DNA from: an uncultured Bryobacteraceae bacterium
GTDB lineage: Bacteria > Acidobacteriota > Terriglobia > Bryobacterales > Bryobacteraceae
Length of the DNA stretch: 41,849 nt
Direction of reading: 5' to 3'
NCBI GenBank assembly: GCA_937920635.1
Contig: CAKZUE010000055.1
Span: 1-41,849, forward strand
The notes under the pieces were generated by a model that saw only the letters and a program-made list of their open reading frames with translations, was not told the DNA's origin and searched no databases. The position numbers and the translations under genes were made by a program. Shown piece after piece: positions 1-7,699 of this stretch. Each line of letters opens with the position of its first letter. Position 1 is the stretch's first letter.

Positions 1-301
1 CCTGCCAGCGTTTGCCCGCCGCCATGTCGCGCCCGCTGAATTCGATGCCGGCGATCTCCGAATAGCGGAATGTCAGCTTCTGCGTGCTACCCGGCGGCAT
101 CAGCCGCACTTGGCTCTCTTCCAGGCTCGCCCGAGAGCGGCGGTCGAACAGATACCCTTCGATCCTTGCTCCGCTCTTCAGCAGCAGTGTGATGTCGCCG
201 CGGTAATCGAAAGCCGCCTCGATGCCTTCGCGCAAGTCGCTCTCATTCTCCGCTTTCCAGACCAGTCCCTGCAGCGCAGTCTTTGCCATCACTGTGCTCA
301 C
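1..301 (-). CDS. Hypothetical protein downstream of hpnH (partial, runs off window)
   Basis: Minus-strand reading frame of about 100 visible codons, cut by the left window edge. The GTG at 301 overlaps the hpnH stop (GTGA), and a GGGAG-like purine stretch lies 8 bases upstream; an ATG at 289 is the alternative. The visible protein has an early acidic helix-like part ([16 protein letters not shown]), then alternating strands with a small glycine turn ([17 protein letters not shown]) and a second strand block ([16 protein letters not shown]). This pattern resembles a small Sm-like or PilZ-like beta barrel, but I do not recognise a named family. The stop-start overlap suggests translational coupling with hpnH, so a role linked to hopanoid tail synthesis is possible but only inferred. 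Confidence 0.72.
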   Translation of the reverse strand, partial: MSTVMAKTALQGLVWKAENESDLREGIEAAFDYRGDITLLLKSGARIEGYLFDRRSRASLEESQVRLMPPGSTQKLTFRYSEIAGIEFSGRDMAAGKRWQ

Positions 302-1410
302 GGCGTCTTCTCCCGGCTGTTGCCTCCAATCTGAACCAGCTCCCACGGGTGCGGCGCCGGCTGGAGTCTTTCGATCTCGCGCGCCGCATCAGGATCTTCA
401 TACAGCGAGAACGTCGCCCGGATCGTATCCGCAAAACCGCGCCAGCCCGAAAATGTGTGATGGACGGCGGTGGCTTCGTAACCGCTGTGCATCATGCAGT
501 TGGCGCACTTCGGATTGCCGCTCTCCGGACCGTACTGCGTCCAGTCGGTTTCCTCGATCAGTTCCCGGAAGGTCTCTGCATAGCCGTCCTGCTGCACATA
601 GCAGGGACGCTGCCAGCCGAACAGGTTGTAAGTGGGCATGCCCCACGGCGTGCAGGTGAACTCCCGCAGCCCCATCAGGAACTCCATGAAGAGAGCGGAC
701 TGGTTGAACACCCAGCGGCGCTTGCGGTTCGACAGGATCAGCCGGAACAGCCGCCTCGTGCGCTCGCGCTGGAGCCACAGCTCCTGGTTCGGCGCCTTTT
801 CGTAGGCGTAGCCGGGCGACAGCATCATGCCTTCCACGCCCAGATCCATCATTTCGTCGAAGAACGCCCGCACGCTCCGCGGATCGGCGCCGTCGAACAG
901 GGTCGTGTTCGTGGTCACCCGGAAGCCCCGCCGCACCGCTTCCCGCACCGCTTCCACCGCGATCTCAAAACCGCCTTCCCGGCAGACGGAGAAATCATGA
1001 TGCTCTTTTTGGCCGTCCAGATGAACAGAAAACGAGAGGTATTTGCTGGGGCGGAACAAAGGGAGTTTTTCTTTCAGCAGCAGCGCGTTCGTACAGAGGT
1101 AAATGTATTTCTTCCGCGCGATCAGCCCTTCCACAATCTCGTGGATCTGCGGGTGCAGCAGCGGCTCGCCGCCCGGGATGCTGACGATGGGCGCGCCGCA
1201 TTCTTCCACCGCGCGAAAGCACTCTTCCGGCGTCAACTGCTGCTTCAGAATGTGGTGCGGATACTGGATCTTGCCGCACCCCGCGCATGCCAGGTTGCAA
1301 CGGAACAGCGGCTCCAGCATCAGCACCAGCGGGTAGCGCTTGCGCCCCTGAAGCCGCTGCTTCAGGACGTATGCCGCCACCGTCCACATCTGCGAAATGG
1401 GAATGGCCAT
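298..1410 (-). CDS. hpnH: Adenosyl-hopene transferase HpnH (radical SAM)
   Basis: HpnH joins the 5'-deoxyadenosyl group of SAM to the hopene side chain, giving adenosylhopane, the first step of extended C35 hopanoid synthesis. The 370-residue protein has the family start (short helix, then [19 protein letters not shown]) and the radical-SAM CX3CX2C motif at C38, C42 and C45, which binds the [4Fe-4S] cluster. A second cysteine set occurs near the C-terminus ([13 protein letters not shown]). Length and ends fit the family, so the ATG at 1410 is kept although its Shine-Dalgarno is weak. The promoter at 1450-1479 gives a leader of about 33 bases. The following gene starts inside its stop codon. 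No other hopanoid gene is in the window. Confidence 0.95.
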   Translation of the reverse strand: MAIPISQMWTVAAYVLKQRLQGRKRYPLVLMLEPLFRCNLACAGCGKIQYPHHILKQQLTPEECFRAVEECGAPIVSIPGGEPLLHPQIHEIVEGLIARKKYIYLCTNALLLKEKLPLFRPSKYLSFSVHLDGQKEHHDFSVCREGGFEIAVEAVREAVRRGFRVTTNTTLFDGADPRSVRAFFDEMMDLGVEGMMLSPGYAYEKAPNQELWLQRERTRRLFRLILSNRKRRWVFNQSALFMEFLMGLREFTCTPWGMPTYNLFGWQRPCYVQQDGYAETFRELIEETDWTQYGPESGNPKCANCMMHSGYEATAVHHTFSGWRGFADTIRATFSLYEDPDAAREIERLQPAPHPWELVQIGGNSREKTP

Positions 1411-1428
1411 GGAAATCGAGGGAGGCCA

Positions 1429-1479
1429 AAAAAGCGAAGCCCCTTTCGCTTTTTAGCACTCCGCTCCACTGCCTGTCAA
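1429..1479 (-). promoter_or_regulatory. hpnH promoter with palindrome over the -10
   Basis: On the minus strand, TTGACA (1474-1479) is followed after 18 bases by TAAAAA (1450-1455), preceded by an extended-10 TGC. A perfect 10-bp inverted repeat, AAAAAGCGAA/TTCGCTTTTT with a 6-base centre (1429-1454), overlaps the -10 and predicted start point (near 1443). Because the 5' arm overlaps the -10, the full hairpin would not be transcribed from this promoter, so an operator is more likely than an attenuator for hpnH. It could also end transcripts arriving from the TPR gene upstream. Confidence 0.6.
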
Positions 1480-1511
1480 TCTGAGCGCCCGCTCCGGCTG
1501 CCGGTGGAAGA

Positions 1512-1541
1512 AAAAGGGGACAGGAACACAATTCCCCTTTT
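1512..1541. repeat. REP-like palindrome (GGGGACAGG type)
   Basis: AAAAGGGGA at 1512-1520 and TCCCCTTTT at 1533-1541 form a perfect 9-bp inverted repeat around a 12-base centre beginning CAGGAAC. The AAAAGGGGACAGG core is like palindromes I know as dispersed repeats near REP-associated (RAYT/IS200-like) transposases in several phyla. No transposase is nearby, so this would be a solitary copy. A copy count in the genome would settle it. Confidence 0.4.
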
Positions 1542-1649
1542 CCGGCGTGGTTGGCGGGTGCGGGTGCTGTGCACAGTCGCGGGCCTGAGGCCGCTCTTTT
1601 CGCGCCTGCGGCGCTTCAGTTGCGGCACGAACAACGGTCAGTTGCGGCT

Positions 1650-1967
1650 TCAGCCCAGCAGATCGAGCGCGGCCTGAAGCTCGCTGGCGGCGTGGGAGTC
1701 GCCGGCGCGGCGGGCGGCTTCGATGCCGCGGCGGTACAACTCCCGCGCGCCGTCGAAATCCCCGGCCTGCTCGCAGGCCCGCGCCGCCTGGTAGTAGGCG
1801 GGCACATAGCCAGGATCGCGCTCCAGCAGAGACCGCAGCGCAGCCGCGGCTTCGGCGGGTTTTCCCTGGCTCAGATATTCCATCCCGAGCATGTACTGGA
1901 GGCGGTTGTTGGCCGGATCCTGTTCGAGCAGCCGCTGCAAGTCTTCCAGGCGTCCCATCGTTCTCAT
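1650..1967 (-). CDS. Small TPR-repeat protein
   Basis: A 105-residue all-helical protein with about two and a half tetratricopeptide repeats: NNRLQYMLGMEYLSQGKPAEAAAALR (about 20-45), VPAYYQAARACEQAGDFDGARELYRRG (about 54-80), then a final helix. It has no signal peptide or membrane segment, so it is probably a cytoplasmic scaffold; the partner is unknown. The first ATG (1967) follows AGAAGG at good spacing; a second ATG at 1958 also works. It is divergent from the thioesterase, with only 14 bases between the start codons, so its promoter must lie inside the neighbour's coding region or the thioesterase starts later. Confidence 0.82.
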   Translation of the reverse strand: MRTMGRLEDLQRLLEQDPANNRLQYMLGMEYLSQGKPAEAAAALRSLLERDPGYVPAYYQAARACEQAGDFDGARELYRRGIEAARRAGDSHAASELQAALDLLG

Positions 1968-1981
1968 GGTACCTTCTTGTC

Positions 1982-2497
1982 ATGGAAGGCCGCCCCGTGC
2001 GCGAGTCGGCAAGCGAGCTGAGCGAGTTCGCTTTGCCGATCTACGCCAACACCCTGGGAAACCTGCTTGGCGGGCGCATCATGCATCTGGTGGATCTGGC
2101 CGCCGCCACAGCCGCCATGCGCCATGCCCGGTGTCCGGTAGTGACCGCTTCCGTGGACCGGATGACGTTCCTGCACCCGATCCACATCGGGCAGCTCGTG
2201 ATTCTCAAGGCGAGCGTGAACCGCGTTTTCCGTACGTCGATGGAGGTGGGCGTCAAGGTGTTCGTGGAAGACCTGGAGACAGGCGTGGTGCGTCACACCA
2301 ACTCTTCTTACCTGACCTTCGTGGCGCTCTCGCCCGCCGGCACGCCGCGCGAGATCCCTCCGGTGATCCCGGAGACGGAAACGGAGAAGCGGAGATGGAG
2401 CGAGGCGGGCGAACGGCGCGCGCAACGGCTGGAGGTGCGCAGGCGCGCCATCGAGAAAGAGCGCCTGGAACAGGAAGAGAACGGTCAGGCTTTGTAG
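1982..2497 (+). CDS. Acyl-CoA thioesterase, YciA/BACH-type hotdog fold
   Basis: Predicted to hydrolyse acyl-CoA thioesters to free acid and CoA in the cytoplasm. The 171-residue protein carries the hotdog pattern: ANTLGNLLGGRIMHLVDLAAA (strand and long central helix, about 22-42), the VTASVDRMTFLHPIHIGQLV block with the family's conserved Asp, then VFVEDLETG and SYLTFVAL. The last 40 residues are a charged helical tail (KRRWSEAGERRAQRLEVRRRAIEKE). The ATG at 1982 has no clear Shine-Dalgarno and sits 14 bases from the divergent TPR start; a GTG five codons in is possible. Its 3' end overlaps the convergent hfq-like gene by 13 bases. Confidence 0.85.
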   Translation: MEGRPVRESASELSEFALPIYANTLGNLLGGRIMHLVDLAAATAAMRHARCPVVTASVDRMTFLHPIHIGQLVILKASVNRVFRTSMEVGVKVFVEDLETGVVRHTNSSYLTFVALSPAGTPREIPPVIPETETEKRRWSEAGERRAQRLEVRRRAIEKERLEQEENGQAL

Positions 2498-2787
2498 ATG
2501 TACTTGATGGCCGATTTGTAGACGAGCAGGTTCGGGCCTTCTTCGCGCGTCAGCTTGATGCAGCCCTTGTCGTACCATTCGAGCGTGCCGTGGAGCTCTT
2601 CGCCGTCATGAAGCACCACCACCAGCGGCGTTTTTGACTGCATCTGCTTCACGTAGTAAAAGTTCTCGGCGTTGGTGACGTCCGGCGGCGCCTGCTTCCT
2701 GGCCTGCGTGTTGTTGGTGCGGCTGGCGGCCCGTTCTTTCATCTCGGCAAGCGCGGGCCGGATCAGGCGGCGGTTGGAGGATTCCAC
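2485..2787 (-). CDS. hfq: Divergent Hfq-like Sm-family RNA-binding protein
   Basis: A 100-residue protein read from a GTG at 2787 preceded by AGGAG at 8 bases; an ATG 15 codons later (2742) is the alternative. Residues 1-38 are a basic, probably disordered extension. Residues 40-100 are an Sm domain: a helix (NAENFYYVKQMQ), Sm1 strands (TPLVVVLHDGEELHGTLEWYDK) and Sm2 ending LLVYKSAIKYIYKA. Proteobacterial Hfq has YKHAIST at that place, so this is the acidobacterial branch. By family it should form a ring that binds sRNA and mRNA. The minus-strand leader contains a GCCCG/CGGGC hairpin and then a U-rich run, which Hfq itself might bind (inference). It overlaps the end of the thioesterase gene by 13 bases. 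Confidence 0.8.
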   Translation of the reverse strand: MESSNRRLIRPALAEMKERAASRTNNTQARKQAPPDVTNAENFYYVKQMQSKTPLVVVLHDGEELHGTLEWYDKGCIKLTREEGPNLLVYKSAIKYIYKA

Positions 2788-2943
2788 GGCAATGCTCCTG
2801 TTTGAAATAAAAATACCCGAATCGCCCGAACGGGCAGGGGGAACGATCTGCCTCCATTGATACCACAACGCGCCTGGGGCGGCAACGGTGCGGGCCTTGC
2901 CGCGAGGCGCAGCACAGCCTACGCTGGGATCGGAGGCGAAACG

Positions 2944-3387
2944 ATGTGGCTGAGAACTGCTTCGTGGAAGACCGTCGCCGTGCTTGCTGCCATCGCCGCG
3001 TCCGGCGCCGCGCCGCCCAGGGAGCCGCCACTGAAGTCCGCCGGGCGGGAGGCGCGCGCCATGTCCGGCCGTGAGCTTTACGTGGCCTACTGCGCCAGTT
3101 GCCATGGGCTGGAGGGGCGCGGCGACGGTCCTGCGGCGGAGGCGATGCGCATGCGGCCCACAGACCTCACGGCGCTGGCGGAGAGGCACGGAGGGCAGTT
3201 CCCCGCCGTGCGCGTGCAGAGGCTGCTTGGCGGAGTCGAGGGGCTTCCTGCCCACGGCGGCAAGCGGATGCCCGTGTGGGGGCCCGTGTTTCTGCCGCTT
3301 TCCCCGGCTGAAGGACAGGCTGCCGTGCTGATCGACAAGCTTGTGCAGTACCTCCAATCGATCCAGAGGCCTGCCAGTCCGCGCTGA
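2944..3387 (+). CDS. Small periplasmic monoheme cytochrome c
   Basis: A 147-residue class I cytochrome c, probably a soluble periplasmic electron carrier. Residues 1-22 form a signal peptide (KTVAVLAAIAASGAA). The heme site is CASCH (C50, C53, H54), followed by the typical GLEGRGDGPAA; the likely distal ligand is M109 in KRMPVWGP. The start at 2944 is chosen because GGAGGC lies 6 bases upstream and the signal peptide begins there; in-frame starts further upstream would add sequence before the signal. It stands alone between hfq and a convergent gene, so its partner is unknown. Confidence 0.87.
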   Translation: MWLRTASWKTVAVLAAIAASGAAPPREPPLKSAGREARAMSGRELYVAYCASCHGLEGRGDGPAAEAMRMRPTDLTALAERHGGQFPAVRVQRLLGGVEGLPAHGGKRMPVWGPVFLPLSPAEGQAAVLIDKLVQYLQSIQRPASPR

Positions 3388-3395
3388 GCCGGGCC

Positions 3396-4028
3396 TCACG
3401 GCCCGTTCGCCAGGCGGACCGGCAGAGCCGCCTCCGTCCTGCCTGCGGCCGACTCGGCAACCAGCTTTTCCGGCGCCTGAACGGGGAACCACGTGGCGCA
3501 GTGCTTCGCTGAGACCGGCAGATCCATTCCGCCCGGCTCGACGCGGACCCGAGCCGCGTCGCGCACGCCATAACAAAGAGTGAAGCGCTCTCCCCGGCGG
3601 ATCTCCCGGCCGCTGACTTCGACAAACAGGATCTCCGGCGCCGGCGCGCGCACCGGCAGATCGATCTGAACACGAACGGCGCGGCCGTCCTGGCCGTAGG
3701 CCGTGAGGGTGGCGCGGGTGGGCTTGTCCAGGGTTGCTTCCACGCAGCGGCTGATCGATGGGAACAGCTCTGCCAGGGGCGGATCCAATTCCACCCTGGC
3801 CGCATTCACGACGCCGTAGCAGAGCGTGAACGGCCTGCCTCGTTCCGGAATCCGCGCAGCATAGAAGTTCAGGATCCTGACCTCGTCCGTGTTGAGCTCG
3901 GCCGGAACCGCGGCCGGCTTCTGCGCAGGACGGGCGGGCGGCTTCATGCGTTCCACAAGACGGACGGCGAGGCTCGCCGTTGCCACCAGTGCGGCGAACG
4001 CCAGCAAGCCCCGTGCCGCTTTCCACAT
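3396..4028 (-). CDS. Membrane-anchored protein with two tandem beta repeats
   Basis: A 210-residue protein of unknown function. Residues 5-24 are an uncleaved or signal-type hydrophobic segment, then a Pro/Ala linker. Two repeats of about 75 residues follow (about 52-127 and 133-206). Each has ILxF, an arginine-rich turn, the shared FTLCYGVxxAARVxxxP, and a second cysteine 25 residues later (C70/C95 and C152/C177). This looks like a duplicated Ig-like beta domain, each perhaps with one disulfide, facing the periplasm. It is convergent with the cytochrome c gene (8-base gap). I do not recognise a named family. Confidence 0.8.
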   Translation of the reverse strand: MWKAARGLLAFAALVATASLAVRLVERMKPPARPAQKPAAVPAELNTDEVRILNFYAARIPERGRPFTLCYGVVNAARVELDPPLAELFPSISRCVEATLDKPTRATLTAYGQDGRAVRVQIDLPVRAPAPEILFVEVSGREIRRGERFTLCYGVRDAARVRVEPGGMDLPVSAKHCATWFPVQAPEKLVAESAAGRTEAALPVRLANGP

Positions 4029-4140
4029 CCCTCTCCATTAGACTCCGCCGGCCCGGGCGCGGCGCGGCCCCGCGCGGCCTTCGCCCGCCCCTTGACTTGC
4101 GCGGCGAAGATGCCAAACTGCCTGTGGGAAGGATGAAAGC

Positions 4141-4542
4141 ATGCCCTTTCTGGCTCTGGACGGCACGACGAGGGATCTCCAGTTGCTGGAGGAGGAGTTC
4201 GTCCGTTGCATCCGGCGGCGCGATCCTGAGCGTCTGGTGGAGACCTTTTACGCCGCCGATGCGGAATTGCAGGCGCCGGGCGGCCCCGCCGTCAACGGCC
4301 GCGACGCCATCCTCGCCTGGCTGCGCCGCGAGTTCGACAACGGCCTGATGGAGCTGAAACGGGAGACCAACCATTTTGAAGCCGAGCACAGCCTGGCCTG
4401 CGCTTCGGGCCGCTTCAGCCTCACGCGCGAGACGCAGCCCGGCATCCTCTGCACAACGGAGGGCTCCTTCACGTCGGTCTTCCGCCGCCAGCCGGACGGA
4501 CACTGGCGCGTGATTATCGACTGCCTCACCCCCGCGCGCTGA
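4141..4542 (+). CDS. NTF2-like (SnoaL/DUF4440-type) protein
   Basis: A 133-residue cone-shaped NTF2-like fold: long N-terminal helix ([30 protein letters not shown]), the [13 protein letters not shown] helix, then four strands ending [11 protein letters not shown]. Members include small isomerases, hydrolases and binding proteins, so the substrate cannot be assigned. It has no signal peptide and is probably cytoplasmic. The ATG at 4141 has GGAAGG about 9 bases upstream; the ATG at 4134 is in another frame. It lies just upstream of aspS in the same direction, 77 bases away, but a -10-like box between them suggests separate transcription. Confidence 0.8.
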   Translation: MPFLALDGTTRDLQLLEEEFVRCIRRRDPERLVETFYAADAELQAPGGPAVNGRDAILAWLRREFDNGLMELKRETNHFEAEHSLACASGRFSLTRETQPGILCTTEGSFTSVFRRQPDGHWRVIIDCLTPAR

Positions 4543-4576
4543 GCGCCGGATCGGGCGCGGGCGAGCAGGGCCGCGC

Positions 4577-4582
4577 TACAAT
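4577..4582 (+). promoter_or_regulatory. Probable -10 box for aspS
   Basis: TACAAT lies 37 bases before the aspS ATG. No good -35 is visible 16-18 bases upstream. Similar TACACT boxes precede the tmRNA and the 6S-like RNA, which supports a shared -10 usage in this genome. Confidence 0.4.
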
Positions 4583-4619
4583 ACTCGTTTACCATCCCGA
4601 CCAGACGCAGTTTTCCAGC

Positions 4620-6419
4620 ATGGCTCAACAGATTCCGCTTGATTTCCTGGGCTCTCTGCGCCGGACGCATTCCTGCGGCGCTCTGCGCGCTTCCGATGAA
4701 GGCAAGCGCGTCGTCCTCATGGGCTGGGTGCACCGCCGCCGCGACCTCGGTGGCGTGATCTTCATACACCTGCGCGACCGCGAGGGCGTGACGCAGATCG
4801 TGTTCCGCGCCGAATGCGACGCCGAACTTCACTCCAGAGCCGAGATGCTCCGCTCGGAATATGTGCTGGCCGTGCAGGGGCTCGTGGAGAGGCGTTCGCC
4901 CGACACCGTAAACACCTCCATTGACACGGGCGAAGTGGAAGTGGTCGCCGAGAAAATCTGGATCCTGAATACCAGCGAAACGCCGCCCTTCCCGATGGAA
5001 GAGCATATCGACGTCGGCGAGGACATGCGGCTGCGCTACCGGTACGTCGACCTGCGCCGGCCGCACATGCAGCGCAACATCATCCTCCGCAGCCGGGTCT
5101 CTCTGGCGGTCCGCGAGGAGCTGTACCGTCAGGGATTTCTGGAAATTGAAACTCCTTTTTTGACAAAATCCACGCCGGAAGGGGCGCGGGATTTTCTCGT
5201 TCCGTCCCGGATTCAGCATGGCTATTTCTACGCTTTGCCGCAGTCGCCGCAGATTTTCAAGCAGTTGTTGATGGTGAGCGGCTACGACCGCTATTTCCAG
5301 ATCGTGCGCTGCTTCCGCGACGAGGACCTGCGCGCCGACCGCCAGTACGAATTCACGCAGATCGACCTCGAAATGTCTTTCCCGCAGGAAGAGCAGATCT
5401 TCGAGACCATCGAGCCGCTGATCGAGCGTGTCTGCGAAACCGCAGGCTTCCCCGTGAAGGGGCCGTTTCCGCGCATGACGTATGAAGAAGCGATGAACGG
5501 ATACGGTATCGACAAGCCCGACCTGCGCCTGCCGCGCTTCTGGCGCGTCGAGGATCTCTTCCCCGCCGAAGCCGGACTGACGCGCGCGGGGCTCCCGCTC
5601 GTCGCCATCCGCATCCCGCAGACCGGGGCGTTGAGCCGCAAGGAGCGCGACGAATTGAAGCTCCATGGCGGCGAGCGCGGCCTCGCCGTCTATGACGACG
5701 CCAAACGCCTGGACCGCGATTTCCCCGGACCGATGCAGCAGGTGCGCGAGCGCATCGGCGCGCAGGAAGACGATCTGCTGCTGCTGGCTGGCTGGCGCGG
5801 CGAACCCAAAGGCCCGCGCCCCGTGGAAACGGTCTTGCAAGCCTGCGGACAACTTCGCCTGTATGCGGGGCAGAAGTACAACGACCGCCACGGACTGCTC
5901 GACCCGCGCGACTTCCGCTTCCTCTGGGTGCTCGACTTCCCCATGTTCGAGTGGGACGAGGAGGATCAGCGCTGGATGGCGGCGCACCACCCGTTCACCT
6001 CGCCGCGCGAGGAAGACCTCGGCCTGATGGAATCCGATCCGGCGCGCTGCCGTGCCCGCAGCTACGATTTCGTGCTGAACGGCGTCGAACTGGGCTCCGG
6101 CTCGATCCGAATCCACCGGCAGGACATCCAGCGGCGCGTGTTCACGGCGCTCGGGCTTTCCGATGAAGAAGCGCGCTCGAAATTCGGCTTCCTGCTCGAT
6201 GCGCTCACCTACGGCGCGCCCCCCCACGGCGGCATCGCATTGGGGCTTGACCGGCTGGTGATGATCCTGGCCGGCGAGAGCTCGATCCGCGACGTGATCG
6301 CCTTCCCGAAGACCGCCAAGGGCACGGACCTGATGTGCGACGCGCCGTCGCAGGTCAGCGACCGGCAGTTGCGCGAACTCGGCCTGATGCTGCGCCGCCC
6401 GCCCGAGAGCCGGGAATGA
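4620..6419 (+). CDS. aspS: Aspartyl-tRNA synthetase
   Basis: Class IIb synthetase that charges tRNA-Asp with aspartate in the cytoplasm. The 599-residue length is that of the bacterial type with a GAD insertion. The N-terminal OB fold carries [22 protein letters not shown]-like sequence (about 35-57). The catalytic core has the [18 protein letters not shown] segment (178-195), motif 2 FRDED (232-236) followed by [12 protein letters not shown], the GAD domain (roughly 300-420), and motif 3 [14 protein letters not shown] near the C-terminus. All expected elements are intact. Whether it also charges tRNA-Asn cannot be decided here. A weak hairpin terminator follows at 6455-6469. Confidence 0.97.
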   Translation: MAQQIPLDFLGSLRRTHSCGALRASDEGKRVVLMGWVHRRRDLGGVIFIHLRDREGVTQIVFRAECDAELHSRAEMLRSEYVLAVQGLVERRSPDTVNTSIDTGEVEVVAEKIWILNTSETPPFPMEEHIDVGEDMRLRYRYVDLRRPHMQRNIILRSRVSLAVREELYRQGFLEIETPFLTKSTPEGARDFLVPSRIQHGYFYALPQSPQIFKQLLMVSGYDRYFQIVRCFRDEDLRADRQYEFTQIDLEMSFPQEEQIFETIEPLIERVCETAGFPVKGPFPRMTYEEAMNGYGIDKPDLRLPRFWRVEDLFPAEAGLTRAGLPLVAIRIPQTGALSRKERDELKLHGGERGLAVYDDAKRLDRDFPGPMQQVRERIGAQEDDLLLLAGWRGEPKGPRPVETVLQACGQLRLYAGQKYNDRHGLLDPRDFRFLWVLDFPMFEWDEEDQRWMAAHHPFTSPREEDLGLMESDPARCRARSYDFVLNGVELGSGSIRIHRQDIQRRVFTALGLSDEEARSKFGFLLDALTYGAPPHGGIALGLDRLVMILAGESSIRDVIAFPKTAKGTDLMCDAPSQVSDRQLRELGLMLRRPPESRE

Positions 6420-6454
6420 GGGCCGCCGCAGGTCCGGCCTCCTGAACCGCTGCG

Positions 6455-6473
6455 CAGGCCAGCGGCCTGTTCT
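6455..6473 (+). terminator. Weak terminator-like hairpin after aspS
   Basis: CAGGCC-AGC-GGCCTG (6455-6469) followed by TTCTG. The stem is 6 bp and the T-run is poor, so rho-dependent help is likely. Confidence 0.35.
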
Positions 6474-6559
6474 GCCTATCTCTCCGATTGCCAGAAGAAC
6501 GCATCGGCGAGAGGGTGGCAGTCATCAAACCGATGCACGGCTTCGCCAGAACCGCCGGC

Positions 6560-6600
6560 TTGACAGAAAGAGATCGATTCTTGTTTAATAATAATTATCC
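6560..6600 (+). promoter_or_regulatory. perR promoter with overlapping PerR/Fur-type box
   Basis: TTGACA (6560-6565), an 18-base spacer, and TTTAAT (6584-6589) form a good sigma-70 promoter. The 15 bases at 6586-6600 match the Bacillus PerR box TTATAATNATTATAA at 11 of 14 fixed positions and overlap the -10. The ATG follows at 6603, only about 6 bases after the expected start point, so the perR message would be nearly leaderless. Autorepression of perR-ahpC-ahpD with peroxide relief is the natural reading (inference from PerR biology). Confidence 0.7.
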
Positions 6601-6602
6601 AA

Positions 6603-7064
6603 ATGGCGCACACCGTGGAGGACAGGCTGAAGAAGTTCCGGCAGCAGTGCCGGGCCGCCGGCCTGGCGCTGACCCATCAGCGCGAAACCATCTTCCGCGC
6701 TGTGGTGGAATCGGGAGGGCATCCGTCGCCCGAGAGGATTTACGGGCTGGTGAAGCGGCGGATTCCCGCCATTTCGCTTGCCACGGTGTACAAGAACATT
6801 CGCGTGTTTCTCGATGCCGGCCTGCTCCGGGAGGTCACCGTCCACCACGGAACCATGCTGCTGGAGACGAACCCTGAGGACCATCACCATCTGGTGTGTG
6901 TGGGATGCGGGGCGATACTCGATCTCGAACAGGAGGCCGTGGAACCCGTTCAGCTCAGGCGCAGGCCGCCGGCAGGATACCGGATTTTCCGCCCCCGGGT
7001 GGAATTTCTCGGACTCTGCCCCGGCTGCGCCAGGAAGAAACCAGAGAAGTCATCTCACCTATAA
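6603..7064 (+). CDS. perR: PerR-type peroxide-sensing repressor (Fur family)
   Basis: A 153-residue Fur-family regulator. The winged helix covers about 10-80 (LTHQRETIFRAV, SLATVYKNIRVFLDAGLL). Structural zinc cysteines are C99/C102 and C139/C142. The regulatory metal site is H40, H94, H96 and D107, with E88 where Bacillus PerR has Asp. An aspartate at the D107 position (Asp104 of Bacillus PerR) is the residue linked to peroxide sensitivity, whereas Fur has Glu there, so PerR is preferred. The next genes, ahpC and ahpD, are classical PerR targets. No Shine-Dalgarno precedes the ATG; the PerR box and promoter sit directly against it, so translation may be leaderless. Confidence 0.88.
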   Translation: MAHTVEDRLKKFRQQCRAAGLALTHQRETIFRAVVESGGHPSPERIYGLVKRRIPAISLATVYKNIRVFLDAGLLREVTVHHGTMLLETNPEDHHHLVCVGCGAILDLEQEAVEPVQLRRRPPAGYRIFRPRVEFLGLCPGCARKKPEKSSHL

Positions 7065-7087
7065 AACGAAAAGGAGTCGAGAAAAAT

Positions 7088-7624
7088 ATGCTTGGAGTTG
7101 GACAGAAGTTTCCGGATTTCAATCTGAAAGCCACGGTGGACACGGATCTGAAAAAGGCGTTCACCGACATCAATCAGGACACCTACAAGGGCAAGTGGAA
7201 GGTGTATTTCTTCTGGCCGAAGGATTTCACCTTCGTCTGCCCGACGGAAATCGTTGGCTTCGGCAAGCTCAATAAGGACTTTCAGGACCGCGACGCCCAG
7301 GTCCTCGGCTGCAGCACCGACAGCGAGTTTGTTCACCTCGCCTGGAGGCAGCATCACGAGGACCTGAAGGACCTGCCGTTTCCGATGCTGGCCGACATCA
7401 AGCGGGAGCTCACTTCCGCCCTGGGCATTCTCGATCCCGTTGCCGGTGTGGCGCAGCGCGCCACTTACATCGTCGATCCGGACAACATCATTCGTTTCGT
7501 GATGGTGACCGACCTCAACGTCGGCCGCAATGTGAACGAGGTGTTGCGCGTGCTCGACGCGCTCCAGACCGACGAGCTGTGCCCCTGCAACTGGCAGAAG
7601 GGCCAGGAAACCATCCACGTCTAG
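7088..7624 (+). CDS. ahpC: Alkyl hydroperoxide reductase AhpC (AhpD-dependent type)
   Basis: Typical 2-Cys peroxiredoxin that reduces H2O2, alkyl peroxides and peroxynitrite. The peroxidatic cysteine is C51 in FVCPTE. The C-terminus has two cysteines, C165 and C167 (ELCPCNW), the three-cysteine layout known from Mycobacterium tuberculosis AhpC, which is reduced by AhpD rather than AhpF. That agrees with ahpD lying 75 bases downstream. The 178-residue protein starts at 7088; AAGGAG lies about 11 bases upstream, and the longer upstream frame overlaps perR. It lies 23 bases after perR, so the three genes probably form one peroxide-induced operon. Confidence 0.95.
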   Translation: MLGVGQKFPDFNLKATVDTDLKKAFTDINQDTYKGKWKVYFFWPKDFTFVCPTEIVGFGKLNKDFQDRDAQVLGCSTDSEFVHLAWRQHHEDLKDLPFPMLADIKRELTSALGILDPVAGVAQRATYIVDPDNIIRFVMVTDLNVGRNVNEVLRVLDALQTDELCPCNWQKGQETIHV

Positions 7625-7699
7625 TCCCCCGTGCGCCGCGGGACGCGCCGCACGGCGCGTTCCCGCGCGCCCTTCCCCATTTCCCCAGGAGCGTCCGAG

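Noticed and set aside
2788-4503. Long upstream extension of the hfq-like frame to 672 codons
   Set aside because: The conserved Sm domain is only the last 60 residues; a GTG with AGGAG lies just before the basic extension, and the rest is antisense to other genes.
4248-6227. A 659-codon minus-strand frame opposite aspS
   Set aside because: Antisense shadow of aspS.
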